Shown: one piece after another, positions 44,130-52,492 of the stretch
Layout of the letters: every line of letters begins with the position of its first letter
Numbering within the stretch: position 1 is the stretch's first letter
From: Gudongella sp049310905
GTDB taxonomy: Bacteria > Bacillota > Clostridia > Tissierellales > Tissierellaceae
Reading direction: 5' to 3'
Assembly (NCBI RefSeq): GCF_049310905.1
Contig: NZ_JBMEMN010000001.1
Span: 186,001 to 250,000, forward strand
Length of the DNA stretch: 64,000 nucleotides
Position numbers and translations under genes: made by a program
The notes under the pieces: model-generated
What the model was told of the DNA's origin: nothing
Seen by the model: the letters and a program-made list of their open reading frames with translations, nothing else
The model's database searches: none

Positions 44130-44481
44130 TCATTCAAGTTTTCCTAAAGTATTCTTCGGAAGGTTCAATAAAACCAAAATCTCCTGCGATTGGTTCAATA
44201 ATAATTGCAGCAACTTCTTCAGGAGGTATATGTGAATCCATGGACCTTTCAATAAATTGAAAACATTCCATTGAACAAGTTTCCTTCCTTTTCCCGAAAT
44301 AACAATGACCACAGTCCGGATAGGGAATGTGGTATGTTTCTGGTAGTAATGGTCCAAGCCTCCTTTTCATATTGAGGCTTATTCCGCTTATAGACAATGC
44401 TCCAAAAGTTGAGGCATGGTATGAGCCTATATACGAAATGATTTCGCTTCTACCTGTATAGATTATGGAATCTCTAACCAT
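44130..44481 (-). pseudogene. Class III aminotransferase fragment
   Basis: About 115 residues matching the middle of a class III PLP aminotransferase (YTGRSEIISYIGSYHAST, then MKRRLGPLLPETYHIPYP and EEVAAIIIEPIAGDFGF). The N-terminal part, the PLP lysine and the whole C terminus are missing; the frame ends at EEYFRKT just after the conserved glutamate region. It begins 22 bases after the mutL-like stop, so it is the broken tail of that operon. Not functional as an aminotransferase. Confidence 0.85.
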
Positions 44482-44503
44482 AGGTAGCTTTAAGTTGATA
44501 ATG

Positions 44504-45886
44504 TCAGGAAGTTTCTGTTAAATTATTTAATAATATTTCGAACGCCAAGTCGCTATCTATCATACTTAACACACCCACAGCAGAAAGAATATACTTATTG
44601 TCCACTAGGAATCTTGGAGACTTTGGCAGTAGTAAATTTGGTTCATATCCAATGCATTCCTTAAGGATTTCTATGGGATCCTTACTGTTGACAATTACAC
44701 CACCAGTTCCGATAACATATTTTATATCCCTTAAATCTTTACCACTTTGAACAATCACATTCTTGCCATTAGCATATGTACTTCTGATTTTACCACAATG
44801 CCTCCTTATGGAAGCAAAAGCACAACTTTTTGCCATCATCATATCAAACTCATATTGATTTTCATCTTCTGGGATATAGTCAGGATTCTCTTTTCTATAC
44901 TCACATCTTGTTCTAATATCATCTACATCCTTATAATATTTAAGGAAGCTTTCTTCTCCAAGATTCTCATATAGACTAAGTGCTGAATAACGCATTCCCA
45001 AATCGCCTTCTACTGTCCGCTTATTGTTCGGAGGAATCAGACCTTCAACTAAAAAACTATTTGCCTTTGCTGGGTTTGAAACACTGTGCACATCAGTTGT
45101 AGCTCCTCCAATGTCAACAACCAGAACATCTCCTATTCCCTTATGCTTACTTGTACCACTAGATAAGAGCTCTGCTGCTTTCATGGCAGCTGTAGGAGTT
45201 GGCATCAATATACGGCTCGTCATCCTCTCAATATCTTCAATACCCTTAGCATAAACAATTTGATTCATAAATATTTTTCTAATCTCTTCTCTTGCGCCAT
45301 CAGGATATATTCTATTTACATCAGGCATTACATTATCCGTAATCACAAAATTAATTTTATTAATCTGAAATATCTCTCTTATCTCTGAATTAGAAGAACT
45401 ATTTCCCGCTACAACTATTGGTATATTAGGGTTTAGCTTCAATAATTTTTTAGCATTATGGATTATATATTTCTTATTCCCATTTTCAGCTCCTCCAGAT
45501 AAAAGAACAATATCTGGTTCTAAATTGTTTATTTCTATGACATCTTCATCTCTCAAGAAATATGAGTATGTATTTAGTAGCCTTGCTCCTGCCCCAAGCG
45601 CAGAAGAAACTGCAGCCTCTACTGTAAAATTGGGTGTTACTCCAATAGCTACCATCTTAAGTCCTCCTCCTGCAGAAGAACACCCAAAAACATCCAGAAT
45701 ATTTACTACACTAAAAGCCTTATTTGACTTCATTTTATTCAAGGCTTCATCAAATCCATTTTTTATATTAGTATCTATTGTAGTATGCGCGCATGAACTT
45801 AAAATAATCTCCCCATTATTCTTATCAATTAAATTTAGTTTTGTGTATGTACTACCAAAATCTATTATCAAATAGCAATCTATCAT
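44504..45886 (-). CDS. glmL: MutL/GlmL-type ASKHA protein (glutamate mutase accessory)
   Basis: 460 residues with the ASKHA ATPase pattern: DFGSTYTKLNLID (phosphate 1), CSSAGGGLKMVAIG, VVDIGGATTDVHS (phosphate 2) and an adenosine motif GTGGV. GlmL is a suggested reactivating factor for the B12-dependent glutamate mutase (MutS/MutE); relatives also occur beside ornithine or lysine aminomutases. No mutase subunit is in this window. It overlaps the regulator by 4 bases (ATGA) and precedes the aminotransferase fragment. AT-rich composition. Confidence 0.85.
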   Translation of the reverse strand: MIDCYLIIDFGSTYTKLNLIDKNNGEIILSSCAHTTIDTNIKNGFDEALNKMKSNKAFSVVNILDVFGCSSAGGGLKMVAIGVTPNFTVEAAVSSALGAGARLLNTYSYFLRDEDVIEINNLEPDIVLLSGGAENGNKKYIIHNAKKLLKLNPNIPIVVAGNSSSNSEIREIFQINKINFVITDNVMPDVNRIYPDGAREEIRKIFMNQIVYAKGIEDIERMTSRILMPTPTAAMKAAELLSSGTSKHKGIGDVLVVDIGGATTDVHSVSNPAKANSFLVEGLIPPNNKRTVEGDLGMRYSALSLYENLGEESFLKYYKDVDDIRTRCEYRKENPDYIPEDENQYEFDMMMAKSCAFASIRRHCGKIRSTYANGKNVIVQSGKDLRDIKYVIGTGGVIVNSKDPIEILKECIGYEPNLLLPKSPRFLVDNKYILSAVGVLSMIDSDLAFEILLNNLTETS

Positions 45887-48800
45887 TCTTTATCCTCCAA
45901 AATCTTTTTTTTCAAATATTCAATTTCGGCCTTATACCTAAAATGATCAAGGTATCTGATAGCATTATAGTAATAGATTTCTGGGCTTTCTTTTATATAC
46001 TCACCCAATCTTTCATGTTCTGGGTTAGAATTAACACTTATTTCATAAGCCAATACAGTCTCAACAAAACTAATCATGCCTTCATCATTGGGATTGTTAA
46101 TAATCTTGGACTCAGTTTTCGCCATCTTTAGATATTCAATAGACTTGTAATAATTCCCTTCGAAATATAGCTTGAGACTAATTAGTGCATCTAAAACCGG
46201 TGTTTGCCAATAAGAATCAAACTGTTTAATTATCCTATCAGCTAATCTCAAATATTCATCCATAGAATCGTAATCACCGATCAAAAAACATGTCCTGGCT
46301 GCATTTATATAAAAAACAGCAACACAGGTTGCCTCAATTCCCTCACAGAGATTAATTGCTAAATCATAAAATTCCATGGCTTCATCGAACCTTAATTCTG
46401 CATTTCTGATTTCACCTAAGTAGTTGTAGATAGCTGCTATGCTTATAGGATTTTTGGATTCTAGGAATGCACTATTGTTAAATGTATCAAGTGAAATTCT
46501 AAGCAATTTTTCTGCGGATTCAAAGTCTCCTTTTATAATATAATATAGCCCGTATAATCTAAAAAGAATCCCTTGCTCTTCATTGTTTTTCAGTTTTTTT
46601 GCAACCTTAATTCCTGGTACAATATGATTCAACATCACATTTGTGTCATTTATTTGTATCCCATAGATTACCATCTGTTTGTGTCCTAATAATTCAACAT
46701 ACTCCTCGTCTATTTCATTTGCATAATTAATCACCCTTCTAATGACTTTAGTTCCTTCAGCATAGTTACCGTATCTTATAAGGTATCTTCCTTTACAATA
46801 TAGAAACATCAACTCAATTTCTTGTACTTCTTTTTCATTTTTCTTGGTATTGCACGTATTCTTTACTTTCAATATTTCTGTTTCAATATCATTTATCCAT
46901 TTTAATGCTTTTTCGTTATTCAAATGATAACTATTTTTGCTTTCAATATTGATGATATTTGGGAATAATTCATGATTGAAATTCAAGTAATAGTTTAAGA
47001 TATAGACCTCATACTTTAGAGTTTTTACTACTGCATTAGATTTAGAAAAATGATCTCTCAATTTTATATATGAATTTATATTAACGCTAGTATGCAACAA
47101 GTCACTTTCCAGAGCTTCTGCAATCTCTCTATGGAGTATTTGTTTTGAGCTGTCATTTAGACTATCATAAATATACTCTTGATATGCTACATACGAGAAT
47201 TTAATATATATCTGGTCATCTGATTTTATTTCATCAATAATTTTCCCTTGAACTAGATTATTTATGGATTTCAAAACTTCAAAAGCTTTTTCATTTAAAG
47301 CCGCTGTCAAAAAATCAATTGACATCTGATCTCTATATACAGAAAGTATGCTTAAAATATTATCCTCTAAGCTAGATAAACTTTGAAATTTCTCATAGAG
47401 TACATTATTTATCTTCTGAACTAAAAAATTCTCATCTTTATTATTTTTATACAAATCAATGTATTCCTTTAGAAAAAAAGCATTCCCTTTTGATATTTGG
47501 TAAATATAATCTATATCTTTCTCAGGCACTGCTCTATCAATTGATCTTTTGATTATTGTTTCTGCTTCTTTCTTATCAAACAGCCTAAGCATTACATGCA
47601 TAAGTTTATTCAAATCTATCAATGGTGTAAATAAACTTCCAATATTTTTTGTTTCTTGAGTCATGGAAAGTATAAACAGAGTATTTTTATTAATATGCAT
47701 AATAAGATTGTTTAACAACTCAAGACTAAGTCTATCAAACCACTGAATATCCTCAATAACAATTATTGTCTTTTTATTGTTATTCAACATTTCAAACGCT
47801 TTTAAGAAGGCATTATGCAATACATTTCTATTTGCTTTTTCCTGTAGCTCGAAAATTTGTACTGAAGGGTGGAAATTTTTATTCCCATCATAGAAAAAAT
47901 AATTTGTCACATCACTCCAAAATTTTGGTTTGGAATTATTGTTACCACTAATTACTTCATCGACTTCTTTCATTAATTCTATCCATGGCGCATATGTAAA
48001 ATTCCTCTCAACACTACTGCATTGGATTTTAAAAACATTGAAATCTTGCTCATTGTTCTTTAATAACTTGTTAATCAATACTGTTTTACCAATTCCATAT
48101 TCACCAGTTACTAAAATCGATTTATATGCTTGACTGTTCTTAAATGAGTTTAAGTTTTCTTGAATGGTGCTTAATTCAAACTCTCTATAGTATAAAAAAT
48201 CAGCTTGCGATTGCTTTCTCCCTGGAGAACTATCCTTCAATTTTTTTGTAGACTTTTTATAAATAGTTTCTATTTTCTCAGAGGGAACCACTCCCAATTC
48301 ATCTCGTAATAAGTTCTTGTACTTGTGGTATTCATTTATTACCTTATCGTATCTCCCATAAGCTTCATATTTTCTTAATAGGTATAAATATCCAACTTCA
48401 TTGTAACTATCGGCACTCAAAAGTCTATATATATCATTCTCCAAGTCCTTTAACTCATTGTTATCATACTTATCCATGATTGTTTTTTCAGTACTAACTA
48501 CAAATTTATTCTTGTAATAATTCCTTGTCTCAAGTAACCAATCTTCAAAATCTATTGAGTCTTTTATGTTGAATCCCTTAAGAAAATCATCTGCATATAA
48601 GTGGTTGTTCTCCTTTGTTTTGCTTTCAAATTCAAGAGCATCAACAAATACATCTAAACTTTGATTTATTATTATGCTCGACTTGTTGGGAGTCAATAAT
48701 AAATCTTGCGAAAAGGCCTTTCTTATCTTATGCAATGCATTTCTTAAGCTTGTTTTTGCCTTGTCTTCATTTGATGATGGCCAAAACATGCTCACTAATT

Positions 48801-48933
48801 CATCTCTATTAGAATGTTGTCTTATCAACAAATAAAAGAGTATACCGCTTACTTTTCCCATTGGAATGTATATGTCTTGTCCATTCTCTTGTATTCTTGG
48901 AGATCCCAATAAATAGAATTCTATTTTGCTCAT
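45883..48933 (-). CDS. SARP-like regulator with BTAD, AAA ATPase and TPR domains
   Basis: A large cytoplasmic activator, 1,016 residues. N-terminal OmpR-type winged helix (about 1-90; SKIEFYLLGSPRIQEN, ALHKIRKAF), BTAD bacterial transcriptional activation domain (about 95-235), then an AAA/STAND-type ATPase with Walker A TGEYGIGKT (about 282) and Walker B IIVIEDIQWFD, and a long TPR-type helical region (about 690-980). This is the architecture of large SARP regulators. The start is ATG at 48933 (AGGTGG). It overlaps glmL (ATGA) and follows the unknown gene by 16 bases. Direct ATTAACG repeats precede its own operon and hutU. Confidence 0.9.
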   Translation of the reverse strand: MSKIEFYLLGSPRIQENGQDIYIPMGKVSGILFYLLIRQHSNRDELVSMFWPSSNEDKAKTSLRNALHKIRKAFSQDLLLTPNKSSIIINQSLDVFVDALEFESKTKENNHLYADDFLKGFNIKDSIDFEDWLLETRNYYKNKFVVSTEKTIMDKYDNNELKDLENDIYRLLSADSYNEVGYLYLLRKYEAYGRYDKVINEYHKYKNLLRDELGVVPSEKIETIYKKSTKKLKDSSPGRKQSQADFLYYREFELSTIQENLNSFKNSQAYKSILVTGEYGIGKTVLINKLLKNNEQDFNVFKIQCSSVERNFTYAPWIELMKEVDEVISGNNNSKPKFWSDVTNYFFYDGNKNFHPSVQIFELQEKANRNVLHNAFLKAFEMLNNNKKTIIVIEDIQWFDRLSLELLNNLIMHINKNTLFILSMTQETKNIGSLFTPLIDLNKLMHVMLRLFDKKEAETIIKRSIDRAVPEKDIDYIYQISKGNAFFLKEYIDLYKNNKDENFLVQKINNVLYEKFQSLSSLEDNILSILSVYRDQMSIDFLTAALNEKAFEVLKSINNLVQGKIIDEIKSDDQIYIKFSYVAYQEYIYDSLNDSSKQILHREIAEALESDLLHTSVNINSYIKLRDHFSKSNAVVKTLKYEVYILNYYLNFNHELFPNIINIESKNSYHLNNEKALKWINDIETEILKVKNTCNTKKNEKEVQEIELMFLYCKGRYLIRYGNYAEGTKVIRRVINYANEIDEEYVELLGHKQMVIYGIQINDTNVMLNHIVPGIKVAKKLKNNEEQGILFRLYGLYYIIKGDFESAEKLLRISLDTFNNSAFLESKNPISIAAIYNYLGEIRNAELRFDEAMEFYDLAINLCEGIEATCVAVFYINAARTCFLIGDYDSMDEYLRLADRIIKQFDSYWQTPVLDALISLKLYFEGNYYKSIEYLKMAKTESKIINNPNDEGMISFVETVLAYEISVNSNPEHERLGEYIKESPEIYYYNAIRYLDHFRYKAEIEYLKKKILEDKE

Positions 48934-48949
48934 CAAAACCACCTATTCT

Positions 48950-49930
48950 TTACCTAACTTTATTCTTAAAGACTTTTGGAACCACTGAAAACGCATCTCT
49001 AGACTGTAGTATCAGAGCTAACTCCTGTGTGATTGAAATAGGAGGCACTACTCCATCAATAAAGTAACATTTTCCACTTGTTTCTCTCCCTACTTCGATT
49101 GATTTATCCAAACCTGTAGGATAATCTTGGATTGCACAATCAAGTAATGATACCAGACCCAACATAAGGTCATCACTAACTAACCCTTTCTCTGAGTCAA
49201 TATTGTAATAATCAATAAAATAATCATGAATTTTTGAGAGCATATGTAAATAAGCTAAAGATTTCCAATTAACTAAAAAGTCTTCATAATTATCTATGCC
49301 CTTCAATTGCAAAGACTTATTATCCACATATACTGGTAGAATGTAGCGACCTTCTTCGTTTTTTCTGCTTTTCCTAACAAACTTAAAAGCTACTAAATCA
49401 CTATTTAGAGTATCTATCAAGTTTTTTACATCGTTAGTTGCATACCTAAAAAAGAATTCCAATTTCTTTGAATCAAAATTAATATCGATTTCTTTCTTAT
49501 TGATTTTCCCATAATCAATTTTTACTTGATCCAATAAGTATGACTCTGAATTAATTAAACTAATTATTATGTCTCCTAAGGCATCTTCTGTATCAAGTCT
49601 ACCTTTTAATTTAATTATTTGTTTCGAATTATTTCTTATGGTTTCATCAAAAATTATTTCTTGATAATCCCCATCCTTATAACAGTCAATTATATAATTT
49701 ACTATATTGTTTACCAATATGAAGTTGAATAAGTAGGAAAATCTCTCCTCAATTTGTCTAGGGTCTTCAATACCGTAATGATCTATAATGTTTTTAAAAA
49801 AACCATATTTATCAGTTTCTAAGGATGAGAATACATCTGTATATTCTTTTTGATTGAATATTGTTTCTGCTTTTACACCATCGTATAACATAATTCTCTT
49901 ATTCCTTTGAAAAACAAACAATTTCTTCAA
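48950..49930 (-). CDS. Conserved-looking hypothetical protein in the SARP operon
   Basis: I do not recognise this 326-residue protein. It begins MKKLFVFQRNKRIMLYDG, is rich in Asp, Lys, Ile and Tyr, and has no signal peptide, membrane segment or cofactor motif I can see. The most notable part is the C-terminal GKCYFIDGVVPPISITQEL. Its start has GAGGTGG at the right distance. It is the first gene of an operon with the SARP-type regulator and the MutL-type protein, so it may be a sensor or partner for them. Base composition matches those two genes, which suggests they moved or diverged together. Confidence 0.75.
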   Translation of the reverse strand: MKKLFVFQRNKRIMLYDGVKAETIFNQKEYTDVFSSLETDKYGFFKNIIDHYGIEDPRQIEERFSYLFNFILVNNIVNYIIDCYKDGDYQEIIFDETIRNNSKQIIKLKGRLDTEDALGDIIISLINSESYLLDQVKIDYGKINKKEIDINFDSKKLEFFFRYATNDVKNLIDTLNSDLVAFKFVRKSRKNEEGRYILPVYVDNKSLQLKGIDNYEDFLVNWKSLAYLHMLSKIHDYFIDYYNIDSEKGLVSDDLMLGLVSLLDCAIQDYPTGLDKSIEVGRETSGKCYFIDGVVPPISITQELALILQSRDAFSVVPKVFKNKVR

Positions 49931-49968
49931 AATACCACCTCTTCATAAAAATATAATAATTCAAATAT

Positions 49969-50043
49969 ATTCTATCTAAAAATCGTTAATCTTTCGTTAA
50001 TTTCGTTAATGTGTAGCTAATAAATAGTCTTACCGTTAATATT
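49969..50043 (-). promoter_or_regulatory. SARP operon promoter with four ATTAACG repeats
   Basis: Minus strand: heptamer ATTAACG at 50034-50040, 50004-50010, 49995-50001 and 49984-49990, then 9 bases and TAGAAT (49969-49974) as -10. The last two repeats that precede the -10 start 11 bases apart, as at hutU. The 13-base segment at 50031-50043 is identical to that at 44047-44059. No consensus -35 is seen. The first start codon is 39 bases downstream of the -10. Confidence 0.75.
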
Positions 50044-50230
50044 ATATCTTAAATCATGAATTGTAACTACTTTATTCAGTGATATCGTCGCATGCAAATA
50101 TTTAATCACTATTTCCAAGTGTAATGATATTATTTAGTATTTGAAATAGATAGGCTTTTCAGATTATATACTTCTATAAGTAAGAGTTAAAATTATTAAA
50201 CAAAATTTATGCCAAATTGTTCACAACTAA
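50044..50230. other. AT-rich non-coding stretch
   Basis: About 190 bases between the SARP operon promoter and the next terminator. I found no gene, promoter pair or RNA motif in it; it is strongly AT-rich and holds no long inverted repeat. Confidence 0.5.
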
Positions 50231-50280
50231 AAAACAGGCAAACCCAAACAGCGGTCCGCCTGTCAAATCCACAAAATCGC
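50231..50280 (-). repeat. 50-bp terminator cassette, copy B
   Basis: Near-identical (48 of 50) to 38809-38858. Here it lies right after the stop codon of the Tm-1-like C-terminal partner gene and forms that gene's rho-independent terminator (hairpin 50236-50266, then a T-run on the minus strand). Confidence 0.85.
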
Positions 50281-51114
50281 TTATAAAAGTTTTCTTAAAT
50301 TAATCTTCTTGAAATCCTCAACCTGCTGCTTGATTGCAACCTCAGTTGGAAGCCTTTCAATGCTTGAGGCCCCAAAGAATCCGGATACCCCCTCAGTTCT
50401 TTCAAGGATATACTTTGCATCCTCAGGCATGGCAATCGGTCCACCATGACAAAGAACAATAACATCAGGATTAACTTCCTTTCCTGCATCGCAGATTTCC
50501 TGTACCCTGACGACAGATTCGTCAAGAGTCAAGGCAGTCTGGGCACCAATTGATCCCTTGGTGGTAAGACCCATATGTGCAACAATTACATCAGCGCCGG
50601 CTTTTGCCATCTTTCTGGCCTGCCCAGTATCAAATACGTAAGGAGTGGTAACAAGACCGAGTTCATGAGCCTTCCTGATCATCTCAACCTCAAGGTCATA
50701 ACCCATTCCGGTTTCTTCAAGGTTTTGTCTGAATACCCCGTCAATCAATCCCACAGTAGGAAAGTTCTGAACTCCTGCAAAACCCTGAGCCTTTAACTGC
50801 TCAAGAAATTTCTCCATGATCCTGAAAGGATCTGTTCCACAAACTCCTGCAAGAACAGGGGTGTCACTTACAATCGGCAGAACTTCACTACCCATCTCAA
50901 CAACAATCTGATTTGCATCTCCATACGGCATCAAGCCTGCCAGAGATCCACGACCAGCCATCCTGTATCTTCCTGAATTGTATATAATGATCAGGTCAAC
51001 TCCGCCTTTTTCAGCACTTTTAGCAGAGATTCCAGTTCCAGCTCCGGCCCCAATTATTGCCTTGCCTTTTTCAACCTGCTCCCTAAGTCTTTCAAGTACC
51101 ATTTGTCTATCCAT
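50281..51114 (-). CDS. Phosphoenolpyruvate hydrolase family TIM-barrel protein (Tm-1 C-terminal type)
   Basis: A 277-residue TIM-barrel protein with GAGTGISAKSAEKGGVDLII, VCGTDPFRIMEKFLEQLK and VIVLCHGGPIAMPEDAKYI, matching the family annotated as phosphoenolpyruvate hydrolase-like, the C-terminal part of the plant Tm-1 protein. The reaction is not established; glyoxylate/PEP-type chemistry is only suggested by the fold. It lies 5 bases after the Tm-1 N-terminal partner, and ends in the repeated terminator cassette. Confidence 0.85.
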   Translation of the reverse strand: MDRQMVLERLREQVEKGKAIIGAGAGTGISAKSAEKGGVDLIIIYNSGRYRMAGRGSLAGLMPYGDANQIVVEMGSEVLPIVSDTPVLAGVCGTDPFRIMEKFLEQLKAQGFAGVQNFPTVGLIDGVFRQNLEETGMGYDLEVEMIRKAHELGLVTTPYVFDTGQARKMAKAGADVIVAHMGLTTKGSIGAQTALTLDESVVRVQEICDAGKEVNPDVIVLCHGGPIAMPEDAKYILERTEGVSGFFGASSIERLPTEVAIKQQVEDFKKINLRKLL

Positions 51115-51119
51115 ATCAA

Positions 51120-52343
51120 TTATCGCCCCTCAATTAAATCTATCAATTTCATTGCAGCTGCCAAAGCAAATTCTTCATCGTTTATATTATTGTCCATTTC
51201 AATCAGCTCAACCTTGATTCTGTCAATATTCTTTTTTAGTGCATCGAACAGCACCTGATCCTCAACTGGTCCAAAGAATGGCTGGCCTTCAGCATCTATC
51301 ATTGAAACTCCTTTAAGAGGAAGCATCAAGGCAGTTGGCCCCTGGGACATATTGAGCTTTTCAGCAATGATCTCACCCAACTGCATGTTTTCCTCAACTG
51401 TAGTTCTCATCAAGGTAACAGTAGGGTTGTGCTTGTAAAGATTCCTACCCTTAAACTCCTCTGGAACCGTATCAATCGGTCCAAAGTTAACCATGTCAAG
51501 TGCCCCAACAGAAACCACCTGTGGGGTCTTGGCCTTTCCAGCTGCTTCAAGTCTAGTTGGTCCCGCGGCCAGAACCCCACCAACAAGCTCGTCACACCAT
51601 TCTGTGGTTGTCAGGTCCAAAACTCCGACAAAATATCCTTCTTCTATCAATCTTTCCATGGTTTTCCCACCTGTTCCAGTTGCATGGAATACAAGAACCT
51701 CGTAGCCATGCTCCTCCAGATACTCCCTTGCCTTGTTGACACCAGGAGTAGTTACTCCAAACATCGTCGCAGCAATTAGAGGTTTCTTATCCAGCACTTT
51801 CTCCTCATTCTCAAGACTTACCATACCTGCAATGGCAAGTGCGGCATTTTTAAATATCCTGGTTGATATTGAGTTAAGTCCAGATACATCAACAATTGAA
51901 GGGACCATAATGATATCACTGGTACCAACATATTGAGATACATTCCCCGAAGCAACAGTTGAGACCATAACCTTGGGAACACCGATGGGCAACGCCCTCA
52001 TTCCAGGAGTAACAAGAGAAGTTCCTCCAGTTCCACCAAGAGAAATAATCCCGTCAAACCTACCTTCAGCATAGAGCCTTGGGATAGCCCTCTCCATTGC
52101 CTTTGCCATCACTTCTGTCCCAAGAGCCCTGTCTTTCTTGGCTGCAATCTCCCTTAAATCTTCACCGATTTCAGCAGCAATATCAATGCTTTTTATGTCA
52201 GTACTCACCATTGGTTGAAATACACCACAGTTAATGGTTATGGTATTGATCCCAAGACTTTCCAGGACATCCTTCACAAACATGAGCTCTACCTTTTTGC
52301 TATCATAAGTACCTGCTACAGCTATGGTTTTCAACAGCATCAT
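51120..52343 (-). CDS. Tm-1-like ATP-binding protein (UPF0261)
   Basis: A 407-residue protein of the Tm-1 N-terminal family: GTYDSKKVELMFVKDVL near the start, GTGGTSLVTPGMRALPIGVPK, GATGTGGKTMERL-like loop, and PALDMVNFGP-type segment. It is the N-terminal partner of the gene at 50281; in plants the two are fused in Tm-1. In bacteria the pair is often next to catabolic genes but has no proven function. An imperfect long inverted repeat lies in the promoter region (52392-52462). Confidence 0.85.
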   Translation of the reverse strand: MMLLKTIAVAGTYDSKKVELMFVKDVLESLGINTITINCGVFQPMVSTDIKSIDIAAEIGEDLREIAAKKDRALGTEVMAKAMERAIPRLYAEGRFDGIISLGGTGGTSLVTPGMRALPIGVPKVMVSTVASGNVSQYVGTSDIIMVPSIVDVSGLNSISTRIFKNAALAIAGMVSLENEEKVLDKKPLIAATMFGVTTPGVNKAREYLEEHGYEVLVFHATGTGGKTMERLIEEGYFVGVLDLTTTEWCDELVGGVLAAGPTRLEAAGKAKTPQVVSVGALDMVNFGPIDTVPEEFKGRNLYKHNPTVTLMRTTVEENMQLGEIIAEKLNMSQGPTALMLPLKGVSMIDAEGQPFFGPVEDQVLFDALKKNIDRIKVELIEMDNNINDEEFALAAAMKLIDLIEGR

Positions 52344-52391
52344 CTCCTCTACATCATCACATTAACAAACAAAACTTCTCATCATTATTCA

Positions 52392-52462
52392 TATACCAAT
52401 AAATGACTAAAATCAAACCATCAACACAATTTTTTTGCTGACAGTTTGATTTTCTTGGTATA
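52392..52462. repeat. Long imperfect inverted repeat upstream of the Tm-1-like operon
   Basis: Outer arms TATACCAA (52392-52399) and TTGGTATA (52455-52462); inner arms AAAATCAAAC (52409-52418) and GTTTGATTTT (52444-52453). The right order and symmetry suggest a cruciform or operator for a dimeric regulator. It sits between the end of the ligase-like gene and the Tm-1-like start. Confidence 0.75.
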
Positions 52463-52492
52463 AATAAAATTTATGCAATTTTTATTCATTCA

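Noticed and set aside
44130..44357. Second frame in the aminotransferase fragment (75 aa)
   Set aside because: Leu-rich shadow in another frame of the same fragment with no independent support.
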